64,000 bases of DNA from G963665925 sp963676345. GTDB lineage: Bacteria; Bacillota; Clostridia; Peptostreptococcales; Acidaminobacteraceae. The notes under the pieces were generated by a model, which ran no database searches, was not told the origin of the DNA, and saw only the letters and a program-made list of their open reading frames with translations. The position numbers and the translations under genes were made by a program. Below, in pieces: positions 9,605-17,650 of the stretch. Location of the stretch: assembly GCA_963676345.2 (NCBI GenBank), contig CAXXTS010000001.1, positions 558,001 to 622,000 on the forward strand. The letters are read 5' to 3'. Position 1 is the stretch's first letter. Each line of letters begins with the position of its first letter.

Positions 9605-11005
9605 CTAGAATTGAATTCTTTCTGAAATGTATTCTACAAGATCTTCAATTTTAATACGTTCTTGCTCCATTGTATCTCTATCACGTACTGTAACCGACTG
9701 ATCTTCCACAGAGTCAAAATCAAATGTGATACAGAACGGTGTACCAATTTCGTCATGTCTTCTATAGCGCTTACCAATTGAGCCTGATACGTCATAATCA
9801 ACATTGAAATGCTTGCTGAGTAGTTCAAAAACTTTGATTGCATCTTCATCCAGCTTCTTAGACAGTGGGAAGATCGCAGCTTTAAATGGAGCCAGCGCAG
9901 GATGGAATTTCATTACACTTCTGCTTGAGCCGTCTTCCAGTTCTTCTTCCTGATAAGCGTCAATTAGAAATGCAAGTGTAACACGGTCTGCACCCAGTGA
10001 CGGTTCGATACAGTACGGAATGTACTTCTCGTTTGTTACAGGGTCTTGATACATCAGATCTTTACCTGCATGCTCATGATGGGCTTTAAGGTCAAAGTCT
10101 GTACGATCTGCAATACCCCACAGCTCACCCCATCCAAATGGGAATTTGAATTCGATATCTGTTGTCGCATTAGAGTAGTGTGAAAGTTCGTCTTCATCAT
10201 GGTCTCTAAAACGTACATTGTCTTCTCGCATATTGAGGTTGATTAACCAGTCCATGCAGTACTGCTTCCAGTACTCATACCACTTGAGGTCTTCACCTGG
10301 CGCACAGAAGAATTCAAGTTCCATTTGTTCGAACTCTCTTGTTCTAAATGTAAAGTTACCCGGTGTGATTTCATTTCTAAAGGACTTACCAATTTGTCCA
10401 ATACCAAAAGGCACTTTTTTACGTGCAGCACGCTGAACGCTTTTAAAGTTTACAAATATACCCTGTGCCGTTTCAGGACGCAGATAAATTTCAGCACTTG
10501 TATCTTCAGTAACCCCTTGGAATGTCTTAAACATTAGGTTAAACTCACGAATATCTGTGAAATTCTGTTTGCCACACGTTGGACACTTTACTTGATTGTC
10601 TACAATGTAGCTTTTCATCATCTCAGCTGACCAACCATCAACAACAACATCTTCTTGACCATTTTTAGCCATATGATCTTCAATTAGCTGATCTGCTCTA
10701 AATCTTGATTTACACTCACGACAGTCTAGCAGAGGATCAGAAAATCCACCGACATGACCAGACGCTACCCATGTTTGAGGATTCATAAGTATTGCTGCAT
10801 CAAGCCCTACATTATAAGGTGATTCCTGTATGAATTTCTTCCACCAAGCTGCTTTTACATTGCGCTTAAGCTCAACACCAAGCGGACCGTAGTCCCATGT
10901 GTTTGCTAGGCCACCATATATCTCAGATCCTTGAAAAATGAACCCGCGATTCTTAGACATAGAAACAATCTTTTCCATTGTTACTGCATTAGCCATTTCA
11001 TGCAC
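9605..11005 (-). CDS. glyS: Glycine--tRNA ligase, single-chain dimeric type
   Basis: A class II aminoacyl-tRNA synthetase charging tRNA-Gly. Class II motifs are visible: WDYGPLGVELKRN near residue 38, motif 2 (SFRNEITPGNFTFRTREFEQ) and motif 3 (LGADRVTLAFLI). Two CxxC pairs (CRECKSRF and CPTCGKQNFTDIREF) fit the zinc-binding insert seen in this type. At 466 aa it is the homodimeric form, not GlyQ/GlyS. ATG codons at 11005 and 10996 both follow AAAGGAAG; either may start. It is 10 nt after an unknown gene and behind a glycine-type T-box, so expression should rise when uncharged tRNA-Gly accumulates. Confidence 0.96.
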   Translation of the reverse strand: MHEMANAVTMEKIVSMSKNRGFIFQGSEIYGGLANTWDYGPLGVELKRNVKAAWWKKFIQESPYNVGLDAAILMNPQTWVASGHVGGFSDPLLDCRECKSRFRADQLIEDHMAKNGQEDVVVDGWSAEMMKSYIVDNQVKCPTCGKQNFTDIREFNLMFKTFQGVTEDTSAEIYLRPETAQGIFVNFKSVQRAARKKVPFGIGQIGKSFRNEITPGNFTFRTREFEQMELEFFCAPGEDLKWYEYWKQYCMDWLINLNMREDNVRFRDHDEDELSHYSNATTDIEFKFPFGWGELWGIADRTDFDLKAHHEHAGKDLMYQDPVTNEKYIPYCIEPSLGADRVTLAFLIDAYQEEELEDGSSRSVMKFHPALAPFKAAIFPLSKKLDEDAIKVFELLSKHFNVDYDVSGSIGKRYRRHDEIGTPFCITFDFDSVEDQSVTVRDRDTMEQERIKIEDLVEYISERIQF

Positions 11006-11015
11006 TTCCTTTCAT

Positions 11016-11474
11016 TTATACCCTTCTCTTTATTGTTTTCAGATCAAAGCACTTTTCCAGTTTACTTAGAATAAAGTCACTTTCCAAAAGACCGTAATCT
11101 TCTTTGCCCACTGCCCCTTTATAGTAATACTCAATGAAAATATCCAGGACAGATTCTAACTTCCTACTTGTAAGCTCGTCAAGGCTACCTATAGTAACTT
11201 CTATGAGTGAAAGCAGCAGTTTTTGTTCAACACGCATATCAAGCGTCTGTTTTAACCCACTTAGAAGTTCAACCATACGGCCAAGCTGCAAAGCGCTTTC
11301 GCTCCTACTCTTGTAACGCTTGTGTCTAATATGAGACAAGTCGTTAATGTCAGCCACTAAATAGTAGAGCTTTGTAAAGATCTGTGCAAACTCCTGTTTA
11401 GAGTACACCGAAGATTTAGATCTTACATCCATAAGAAACTGCGCTACTTCTGCTCGGTTTACATCCATGCACAC
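11016..11474 (-). CDS. Unknown 152-aa protein co-transcribed with glyS
   Basis: I do not recognise this protein. It is predominantly helical by eye, rich in Leu, Lys, Glu and Ser, with no signal peptide, membrane segment or cysteine cluster (one Cys near each end). A conserved-looking stretch LYYLVADINDLSHIRHKRYK lies near residues 42-61. It sits between the T-box leader and glyS with a 10-nt gap, so it is almost certainly under the same glycine-responsive control. The start is a GTG, or the ATG two codons later (11468), behind a G-rich Shine-Dalgarno sequence. A link to tRNA or translation is only suggested by context. Confidence 0.75.
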   Translation of the reverse strand: MCMDVNRAEVAQFLMDVRSKSSVYSKQEFAQIFTKLYYLVADINDLSHIRHKRYKSRSESALQLGRMVELLSGLKQTLDMRVEQKLLLSLIEVTIGSLDELTSRKLESVLDIFIEYYYKGAVGKEDYGLLESDFILSKLEKCFDLKTIKRRV

Positions 11475-11546
11475 ACCCCCCCTAGACTCTCAGCATACAT
11501 ACTTTCTCGCTTGCTTACACTTTGTCTTTGGTAAACCAAGTTGTCT

Positions 11547-11786
11547 TACTTTTTCAAGACATATAAAAAACCTTTCGTCTCTTGGTTATCTGAAAATCAG
11601 ACAATCAAGGGACGAAAGGTTATTTCCGCGGTTCCACCCTCGTTGATGCGTAAGCATCCACTTTATTTTGTGCTCAAAAGTGCCATTCCCTCATCTATTA
11701 CATCGAATTTCCACCTGCATCGACTCTCTATAGGCTTTAAATGAGATACTCCTCTTTATCATTGCACACAATATGGAGTTTTTATG
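11547..11786 (-). promoter_or_regulatory. Glycine-specific T-box riboswitch leader
   Basis: The minus strand holds the T-box core AGGGTGGAACCGCG at 11627-11640. It is followed by an intrinsic terminator whose arms CCTTTCGTC and GACGAAAGG precede a T run (about 11555-11615), allowing mutually exclusive antiterminator pairing. Upstream stem I elements include AGAGGAGTA and a specifier context ATGGCACTTTTGAGC that closely parallels known glycine T-boxes. The specifier codon is GGC (Gly) at 11682-11684. The leader precedes the unknown 152-aa gene and glyS. Confidence 0.93.
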
Positions 11787-11815
11787 ATTCTAGCATAGAT
11801 TTGAAGACCTGACAA
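11787..11815 (-). promoter_or_regulatory. Sigma-A promoter for the T-box/glyS transcript
   Basis: On the minus strand TTGTCA (11810-11815) and TAGAAT (11787-11792) are separated by exactly 17 nt, directly upstream of the T-box leader. Confidence 0.85.
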
Positions 11816-11824
11816 CCTTACCGC

Positions 11825-12436
11825 TTACTTTTCTTCATCAGAATCGTCCATAAATTTTGCCTTGACGATTTCCTCTTCCAAATCCATCTCTTCTGCTTCC
11901 TCTTCACCAGACGCTTCATCTGCCTCACCAGCATCATCTTGAACCTCTGGCGCTTCCTCTTCTTTAGAGAAATGCTTCATGACATCTTCCGCTCTGCCTT
12001 TTACGGACTCAGCTGTATCTTCCAGAATTTCACGAATATCGATGATGTCATCATTTTCCTTAACAATCAAGAGTTCACAGCCCGTTGCAAGTGCAGCCAA
12101 TATACCTACTGCTGTTGCACCCGTAAAAATTAGCGCACCTACAGCACCAGCAACAATAGGAATATCAAGTACCGTCTTGTCATCCTTTTGAAGCAGAACA
12201 CGTGTAACTTGACCCTTTTTCACAAGTTCCTTGAGTTTTTCAATAACCTCTGAACCGCGATCAGACAAATCATCTGTGAAGGTGTCCTTTTTAGGCGCAT
12301 CCTGTCTTGTTTGCTCTATGTACACAATGGCCTCAAGAACATCTCCACCTGTAAATTCAAGTGCTTCTTTTGCGTCTGCATACGAAGCGCCTGTTCTGTT
12401 TCTAACCTCGTCTACCTTTTCTAGAGTTACTGACAT
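11825..12436 (-). CDS. DUF4342 protein with N-terminal UBA-like domain
   Basis: Residues 1-45 (VTLEKVDEVRNRTGASYADAKEALEFTGGDVLEAIVYIE) resemble the UBA/TS-N fold of elongation factor Ts. A DUF4342 region follows, containing a hydrophobic Gly/Ala-rich segment (IPIVAGAVGALIFTGATAVG) that could be membrane-associated. The last 50 residues are strongly acidic. I place the start at 12436 because AAAGGAGTGG precedes that ATG; the upstream in-frame codons overlap the ribosome binding site. It follows recO with 39 nt between. Function is unknown in this family. Confidence 0.8.
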   Translation of the reverse strand: MSVTLEKVDEVRNRTGASYADAKEALEFTGGDVLEAIVYIEQTRQDAPKKDTFTDDLSDRGSEVIEKLKELVKKGQVTRVLLQKDDKTVLDIPIVAGAVGALIFTGATAVGILAALATGCELLIVKENDDIIDIREILEDTAESVKGRAEDVMKHFSKEEEAPEVQDDAGEADEASGEEEAEEMDLEEEIVKAKFMDDSDEEK

Positions 12437-12475
12437 ATGACCACTCCTTTTACTTGACCTTACTCCAAACGTCAA

Positions 12476-13228
12476 TTAGCGTATTGTATTTAAAAATTCC
12501 AGACTTTTAAACTTATGCTTATCTAAATGATGCTTTAAATAGGCATTTAATATGATATCCAGTTTTTTGATGTATGAATCATGGATTTTTGTTTTCGAAA
12601 TGATACGCATATCTTTGATAATAAAATACTGCATGATTTTCGGAAGGGTCTTGCCGAGTTTATACAAGTTCCCCAGGTGCTGAGTACAAGTTTCGCATAC
12701 CAGTCCACCCTCTTCAACAGAAAAAGACCACTTTTGCTCAGCATTCACTCCACACTGTGTACAATGGGTAATCATAGGCCGAAGTCCTGCGCTGTCAAGC
12801 ACCTTGAGTTCATAGGCAACCTTGAGCTGGTCTGGGTTAATACCTTCGCTGAGCAGCACCTGTATGGTTTCTAACAGATCATTAAATAAACGATGGTTGG
12901 TTACCCCTTCAGCTGTAACCGTATCGGCAAGTTCGAGAAACCATGACCCGTAAGCCAGCTTGTCCAAATCTTCCCTCAAATGATAGAAGGATTCATGTAC
13001 ATCTATGCTGGTCAGCTTGGCCATGCCTGAACCAGTTGATAGGTTATAACGTCCAAATACAAAAGGATGGGCACCTGATGCGAACCGACTTTTAGGATGT
13101 CTCGCACCGCTTGCAACAGCCTGTATTTTGCCTGCTTTTTTTGTAAACAGGGTTAGAATCATGTCATTATCAGATAGTTTTGTGCGTTTAAGCACAATGG
13201 CATCGGATGTGAAAAACATACCTGACAC
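12476..13228 (-). CDS. recO: DNA repair protein RecO
   Basis: RecO mediates RecA loading with RecR during recombinational repair. The N-terminal OB-fold is recognisable (TSDAIVLKRTKLSDNDMILTLFT). The C-terminal half contains the four-Cys zinc site (CTQCGVNAEQKWSF, then GGLVCETC). Length (250 aa) is normal. It lies between mgtE and the DUF4342 gene on the same strand. The era-to-recO proximity is typical of Firmicutes, here interrupted by mgtE. Confidence 0.95.
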   Translation of the reverse strand: MSGMFFTSDAIVLKRTKLSDNDMILTLFTKKAGKIQAVASGARHPKSRFASGAHPFVFGRYNLSTGSGMAKLTSIDVHESFYHLREDLDKLAYGSWFLELADTVTAEGVTNHRLFNDLLETIQVLLSEGINPDQLKVAYELKVLDSAGLRPMITHCTQCGVNAEQKWSFSVEEGGLVCETCTQHLGNLYKLGKTLPKIMQYFIIKDMRIISKTKIHDSYIKKLDIILNAYLKHHLDKHKFKSLEFLNTIR

Positions 13229-13249
13229 CCTTTCATGTTCAGACCCTGC

Positions 13250-14629
13250 CTAAAGCATTGTCTGAGTCAGTATTGTCGCTAGTGTAAAGTAAATAGTTAG
13301 GCCTGTAATATCAACAATAGTTGTAATGAAGGGAGCAGATGCCACCGCAGGGTCAACACCGATTTTTTTGAATGTAATCGGAACAATTGTACCTATGGTT
13401 GCTGCAGTAAACATGTTGGCACACATAGCCAGTCCAACGATAACACCTATCATTGGGCTACCACCAATCATGGTAGCTGCAACACCAGAGATACTTGCAC
13501 ATACACCGCCTACAAAAAGACCAGTCAACATTTCCTGAACAACTGTCTTCACAACCTCTGGACCTTCAATATACCCCATTGCAATACTGCGCACAGTCAG
13601 TGTAGATGACTGTGTTCCAACATTACCGCCCATACCGGCCAGCATCGTCATAAAGAGCGCTAGCGTCGCGTCCTTATCTATGACACCTTGAAAATTCTTT
13701 ACGACATTCGAACTGAGCAGTCCCCCAAATATCGTAATGATCAGCCACGGAAGACGTGATCTGACTGAGAAATATATTTTTCTGAAAAAACGCTCCTCTT
13801 CCATATCTTCCAGTTCTGACGAACCGGCGAATTTCAGGATATCCTCAGTTGCTTCTTCTTCGATAACATCCAGGACGTCATCGACGGTGATGATACCCAG
13901 TAGCTTCTGGTCATCATCTACAACCGGAACCGCTAAGAGGTCGTATTTTTTTACAACAGAGGCAACCTCTTCCTGATCCTCGTGTACGTTAACAAAAATC
14001 ACATTTTCATTCATGACTTCTTTAACGAGCATATTGGGTTTGGAAACGATCAGCTCCCTGAGTGAAATGACGCCTACCAGTTTTTCGGATTGATCTACAA
14101 CAAATACATAATAAATTGTTTCAGCATCTGGCGCCGTCTCACGCAGAGTGTCAATCGCCTGATAAATTGAAAGCTCCTTGTTCAAAAGAACAAAATCTTT
14201 TGTCATGATACCGCCGGCAGTATCTTCATCATATACCAGCAGCTCTTCGACATCTCTTGCGTCTTCAATATCCAGATATGCAATGATCTCTTTTCGCCTT
14301 TCAAGAGGCAGATCCCCCAAAAGGTCAACGATATCATCCTGAGACATCGCATCTAGAATGAGGACTTTTTTTGTTTCACTTAGCGAGCTCACCAAGTCAG
14401 AGAACATTTCTGCATCCATTTCTCCTAGAACGGCTGAGGCTTTTTCAACCATCAGAAGCCCGAAGAAGTGGTCACGCTGCTCATCTCCAAGTTCGATGAG
14501 CAGCTCTGCAATATCTTGTGCGTAAGCATCTTCAGCGAATTCTCTGATTCGCTCGTCTTCACCAAGTGCATACCATACTTCAATTTGCTTAAGTATGATA
14601 TCGAAATTCATTTCATATAATTTAGCCAC
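13250..14629 (-). CDS. mgtE: Magnesium transporter MgtE
   Basis: MgtE is a Mg2+ channel gated by cytosolic Mg2+. Visible in order are the N domain of about 130 residues, two CBS domains (residues about 130-255), a connecting helix, and five C-terminal membrane helices with the family signature GMGGNVGTQSSTLTVR. I choose the GTG at 14629 (VAKLYEMNF) because AGGAGGTGG lies 6 nt before it. The ATG at 14656 is preceded by the anti-Shine-Dalgarno-like CCTCCT. This gives 459 residues. It is inserted between era and recO. No Mg-sensing riboswitch was seen. Confidence 0.94.
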   Translation of the reverse strand: MAKLYEMNFDIILKQIEVWYALGEDERIREFAEDAYAQDIAELLIELGDEQRDHFFGLLMVEKASAVLGEMDAEMFSDLVSSLSETKKVLILDAMSQDDIVDLLGDLPLERRKEIIAYLDIEDARDVEELLVYDEDTAGGIMTKDFVLLNKELSIYQAIDTLRETAPDAETIYYVFVVDQSEKLVGVISLRELIVSKPNMLVKEVMNENVIFVNVHEDQEEVASVVKKYDLLAVPVVDDDQKLLGIITVDDVLDVIEEEATEDILKFAGSSELEDMEEERFFRKIYFSVRSRLPWLIITIFGGLLSSNVVKNFQGVIDKDATLALFMTMLAGMGGNVGTQSSTLTVRSIAMGYIEGPEVVKTVVQEMLTGLFVGGVCASISGVAATMIGGSPMIGVIVGLAMCANMFTAATIGTIVPITFKKIGVDPAVASAPFITTIVDITGLTIYFTLATILTQTML

Positions 14630-14672
14630 TGGCCACCTCCTGGTCGATTTCACCATAGGAGGATTATTTCGC

Positions 14673-15569
14673 CTAGTCCTGGCGATAACCGAAATTCTTT
14701 AGCAGAGTATCGCTGTCCCTCCAGTTAGAACGCACTTTTACCCAAAGTTCCAGGAAAACTTTTGAGCCGAGCAGCCGTTCAATTTCTTCACGGGAACTCT
14801 TACCGATACCTTTCAGCTTTCTGCCATTCTTGCCAATGATAATCCCCTTATGCGAATCCCTTTCGCAGACAATCGTCGCCTGAATATCGACGATATCTTT
14901 ATTGCCTCGTTTTTTCATTGATTCAATTTCGACGGCAACACCATGTGGTATCTCTTGTTCTAGGTACATCAGCAGCTTCTCGCGAATAATCTCTGATACG
15001 ATAGCACGTTCAGGCTGATCTGTGATCATGTCAGATGGGTAGTACATAGGTCCAACTTCCATGTATTCACTTACCTTGTTTAAAAGATAATCTACGTTTT
15101 TATTCTCAAGTGCAGAGATTGCGATAATATCTTCAAAGAAATCAAATTCTTGATAATTATCTACAATACTGCGAAGGTCTTCTGGGTCCATTAAATCTGC
15201 CTTATTAATAACTAGAATAACTGGCGTTTTGACGCCTTTAAGCTGGTCAACTAAGTACTTGTCTCCTGGTCCGATTTTTTTAGAATCATCTACCAGAAAG
15301 AGTACCAAATCTACTTCTTTGAGTGTATTCATTGCTGAACTCACCATTATTTCGCCTAGTTTATTTTTAGGTTTATGCACCCCAGGGGTGTCCAGAAAAA
15401 CAACTTGTGAATTTTCCGTTGTGTATATTCCATGTATCTTGTTACGCGTCGTTTGGGGTTTTGAAGACATGATTGCAATCTTTTCCCCTAAAATATTATT
15501 AAGTAGTGTCGATTTGCCGACATTGGGTCGTCCTATAATCGTGACAAAACCCGACCTGAATTCTTCCAA
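14673..15569 (-). CDS. era: Ribosome assembly GTPase Era
   Basis: Era binds the 3' end of 16S rRNA during 30S maturation. G1 (GRPNVGKS), the switch regions and G3 (DTPGVHKPKNKLGE), and G4 (NKAD) are present, followed by a C-terminal KH domain (GIIIGKNGRKLKGIGKSSR). I prefer the TTG at 15569 as start. GGAGG sits 8 nt before it, whereas the in-frame ATG at 15584 contains that same GGAGG and has no site of its own. This gives 298 aa, usual for Era. It belongs to the ybeY-cdd-era run. Confidence 0.95.
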   Translation of the reverse strand: MEEFRSGFVTIIGRPNVGKSTLLNNILGEKIAIMSSKPQTTRNKIHGIYTTENSQVVFLDTPGVHKPKNKLGEIMVSSAMNTLKEVDLVLFLVDDSKKIGPGDKYLVDQLKGVKTPVILVINKADLMDPEDLRSIVDNYQEFDFFEDIIAISALENKNVDYLLNKVSEYMEVGPMYYPSDMITDQPERAIVSEIIREKLLMYLEQEIPHGVAVEIESMKKRGNKDIVDIQATIVCERDSHKGIIIGKNGRKLKGIGKSSREEIERLLGSKVFLELWVKVRSNWRDSDTLLKNFGYRQD

Positions 15570-15613
15570 GTCTTTTCCCTCCATTTCAGCCAGCTTGCTG
15601 GCTGTCCTTCAAT

Positions 15614-16006
15614 TTATTTATCAAGCTCATCGCTTGTGAAGTTAAGCGGCAAGAGCTCACTCAACTTATACACTTTGTACTCTAAATCTTTGGCTAATAT
15701 GACATCGAGGTCCGTACCGAACTCAGCAAGAACTTGTCTGCATATGCCACATGGCGCTGTAATATCTCTTGTTCGAGATACAATAGCAATTGCCGTAAAG
15801 TCTCTTTCACCTTCACTTACAGCTTTGAATAGTGCTGTACGCTCCGCACAATTGGTTCCTCCAAATGAAGCGCACTCCACATTGCAGCCTGTATAAACTT
15901 TACCAGACTTACCCAGCAGCGCAGCACCTACATTGAAGTTTGAATACGGTACATATGCCATTTCCATAGCTTCATAAGCTATCTCGACTAATTTTTTGTA
16001 ATCCAC
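15614..16006 (-). CDS. cdd: Cytidine deaminase
   Basis: A zinc-dependent deaminase converting cytidine and deoxycytidine to uridine forms for pyrimidine salvage. The catalytic signature is complete: the first zinc ligand in NCAERTAL with its Glu proton shuttle, and the second pair in PCGICRQVL. At 130 aa it is the small homotetrameric type. The start is a GTG preceded by GGTGAT. It lies 4 nt after the DUF3048 gene and 44 nt before era. Confidence 0.95.
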   Translation of the reverse strand: MDYKKLVEIAYEAMEMAYVPYSNFNVGAALLGKSGKVYTGCNVECASFGGTNCAERTALFKAVSEGERDFTAIAIVSRTRDITAPCGICRQVLAEFGTDLDVILAKDLEYKVYKLSELLPLNFTSDELDK

Positions 16007-16010
16007 TTAA

Positions 16011-17162
16011 TCACCATCCTAGCCTTGACTCACCTTCTACAATCTGAAACCATGTAACACCTGGGTTGAAACTTATTTCATCACCTGCAGAATTTCTGTA
16101 AACCGTTCTTGCATAGCGGTCAGATTTACTCCAAGTAATTTCCTGTTTCTCCCCGTTTGTAATAAAGTAGCCTTTTCCTTGACCAATGAGGTCAATACGT
16201 CTTCTTCCCTCATCATCAATAACTTTGTGATAGGCAATTTGAACAATGATATTATCCGCACAAAGAGGTGTTCCGTCATTTTCATCCACATGTGGCTTCC
16301 CATTGACAAAACGTTCATATCGTTTAGTCTCCTCATTGTATTTAAACTCAATATAGTATCCAACGCTGTCACGTGATGTTGGGTTCTTATAAATTGCCTT
16401 TAAATACAGAGCTGGTTCTGCACCAATTGACTGCAAGCTTTCATTAAACTTGGCACCTGTAAAACTGCCTGTTTGCCTGTAGCCTTTTCTTTGAGACTCT
16501 TTGCTGATTGCTTCAATACTCGAATACATATTGTGTGGTATTCTCTTGTGGCGCGTTCTCCAAAATACGCTACCGCCACTTGAAAGCCCGTCAATATCTG
16601 CCATGTTCAAATTGATGATATCTGTCATTGCCTGCATTGATCCGCCCACATGCACATAGTAAGGGTCATACTCTAAAGCTCTGTCAATAAAGTAGGGTCT
16701 CGCACTACGCACAGGGCCTACTGGTGATGGACTTCCTGATTGGAAGACCGCCATATAACGGGTAATTCTACCTTCAGCAAGTATTTCATAGATGTGGTCT
16801 GCCTGACTGAGTCCAGCTTGAGGTCTTGCACCATAATGGTTATCAAGCATAACTACAGTCGGTCTGAGCTCAAGCACACTTTCTTCAACAGGCATACCTG
16901 TTAAAGGAGAACGCGCCTGTAATTCGAGCTCAGGTTCAGCACTCGCCTCTTCTTGCTCTGGCAACTCCGCATTTTCACCCTCTAAGGCATTACCTGCCGA
17001 TTCTGCAGTTACTGTCTCAAATTCTAGGTCTTCTACCTCTACTACAACTGGTTCCGAAGGAACCTCTGGTGTTGCGGCTACGGTTTCAGTTACACCACTT
17101 CCACACCCTGTCGTGATTGCAAGAGCCACAATCAATACCTGTAACAAATATTTTCTATTCAT
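16011..17162 (-). CDS. DUF3048 lipoprotein (YerB-like)
   Basis: The N-terminus is a lipoprotein signal (MNRKYLLQVLIVALAITTGC) with the lipidated Cys near residue 20. An acidic Glu/Pro/Val-rich linker of about 70 residues follows. The rest is the two-part DUF3048 domain (MLDNHYGARPQAGLSQADHI, GPVRSARPYFIDRA and a C-terminal SYR-like GVTWFQIVE). The family is extracellular and of unknown function. It occupies the ybeY-cdd interval where many Firmicutes carry diacylglycerol kinase. Start ATG follows CGGAGGCAG. Confidence 0.9.
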   Translation of the reverse strand: MNRKYLLQVLIVALAITTGCGSGVTETVAATPEVPSEPVVVEVEDLEFETVTAESAGNALEGENAELPEQEEASAEPELELQARSPLTGMPVEESVLELRPTVVMLDNHYGARPQAGLSQADHIYEILAEGRITRYMAVFQSGSPSPVGPVRSARPYFIDRALEYDPYYVHVGGSMQAMTDIINLNMADIDGLSSGGSVFWRTRHKRIPHNMYSSIEAISKESQRKGYRQTGSFTGAKFNESLQSIGAEPALYLKAIYKNPTSRDSVGYYIEFKYNEETKRYERFVNGKPHVDENDGTPLCADNIIVQIAYHKVIDDEGRRRIDLIGQGKGYFITNGEKQEITWSKSDRYARTVYRNSAGDEISFNPGVTWFQIVEGESRLGW

Positions 17163-17174
17163 AACTGCCTCCGA

Positions 17175-17648
17175 TTAGTCTCTGTAAATCCCCAGCTTTC
17201 CAAGAACAGCTTCTTCCCGACTGCGCATTACCTGCGTATTTTCATCTGTATCATGATCATACCCAAATAAATGAAACATACTATGTGCTGTCAGGTAGCA
17301 AATTTCTCTTTCTATGGAATGACCATACTCATTTGCTTGTTCACTGGCTCGCTCTAATGAAATTACAATATCACCAAGCGCAAGCTCTTCGGGGTAAGAC
17401 TCAAGTTCACTTACCTTTTCATATTGCGGAAAACTGAGTACATCTGTAGGCTGGTCTTTACCGCGGTAGTCCCGATTCATTGCGTGAATCTGAGCATTAT
17501 CAACAAAGACTAGACTGACTTCGCATAGGGCATCAATGCCTTCGTACTCCAATGTGGCTTCAATGACTTCCCTTACTTTCTTTAAAAGGGCATCGCTCAC
17601 TTCAATCTGGTCTTGCTGATCCATCATTAAAATATCTGGTGACTGCAT
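17175..17648 (-). CDS. ybeY: Endoribonuclease / rRNA maturation factor YbeY
   Basis: YbeY is a zinc-dependent RNase needed for 16S rRNA 3' processing and ribosome quality control. The metal motif H-x3-H-x5-H is visible as HSMFHLFGYDH near residue 121. The upstream conserved RDYRGKDQPTDVLSFP and GDIVIS segments are also present. At 157 aa it is standard length. It lies 2 nt downstream of the 7TM-HD gene and upstream of the DUF3048 gene, part of the phoH-yqfF-ybeY-cdd-era cluster. Confidence 0.95.
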   Translation of the reverse strand: MQSPDILMMDQQDQIEVSDALLKKVREVIEATLEYEGIDALCEVSLVFVDNAQIHAMNRDYRGKDQPTDVLSFPQYEKVSELESYPEELALGDIVISLERASEQANEYGHSIEREICYLTAHSMFHLFGYDHDTDENTQVMRSREEAVLGKLGIYRD

Positions 17649-17650
17649 TT

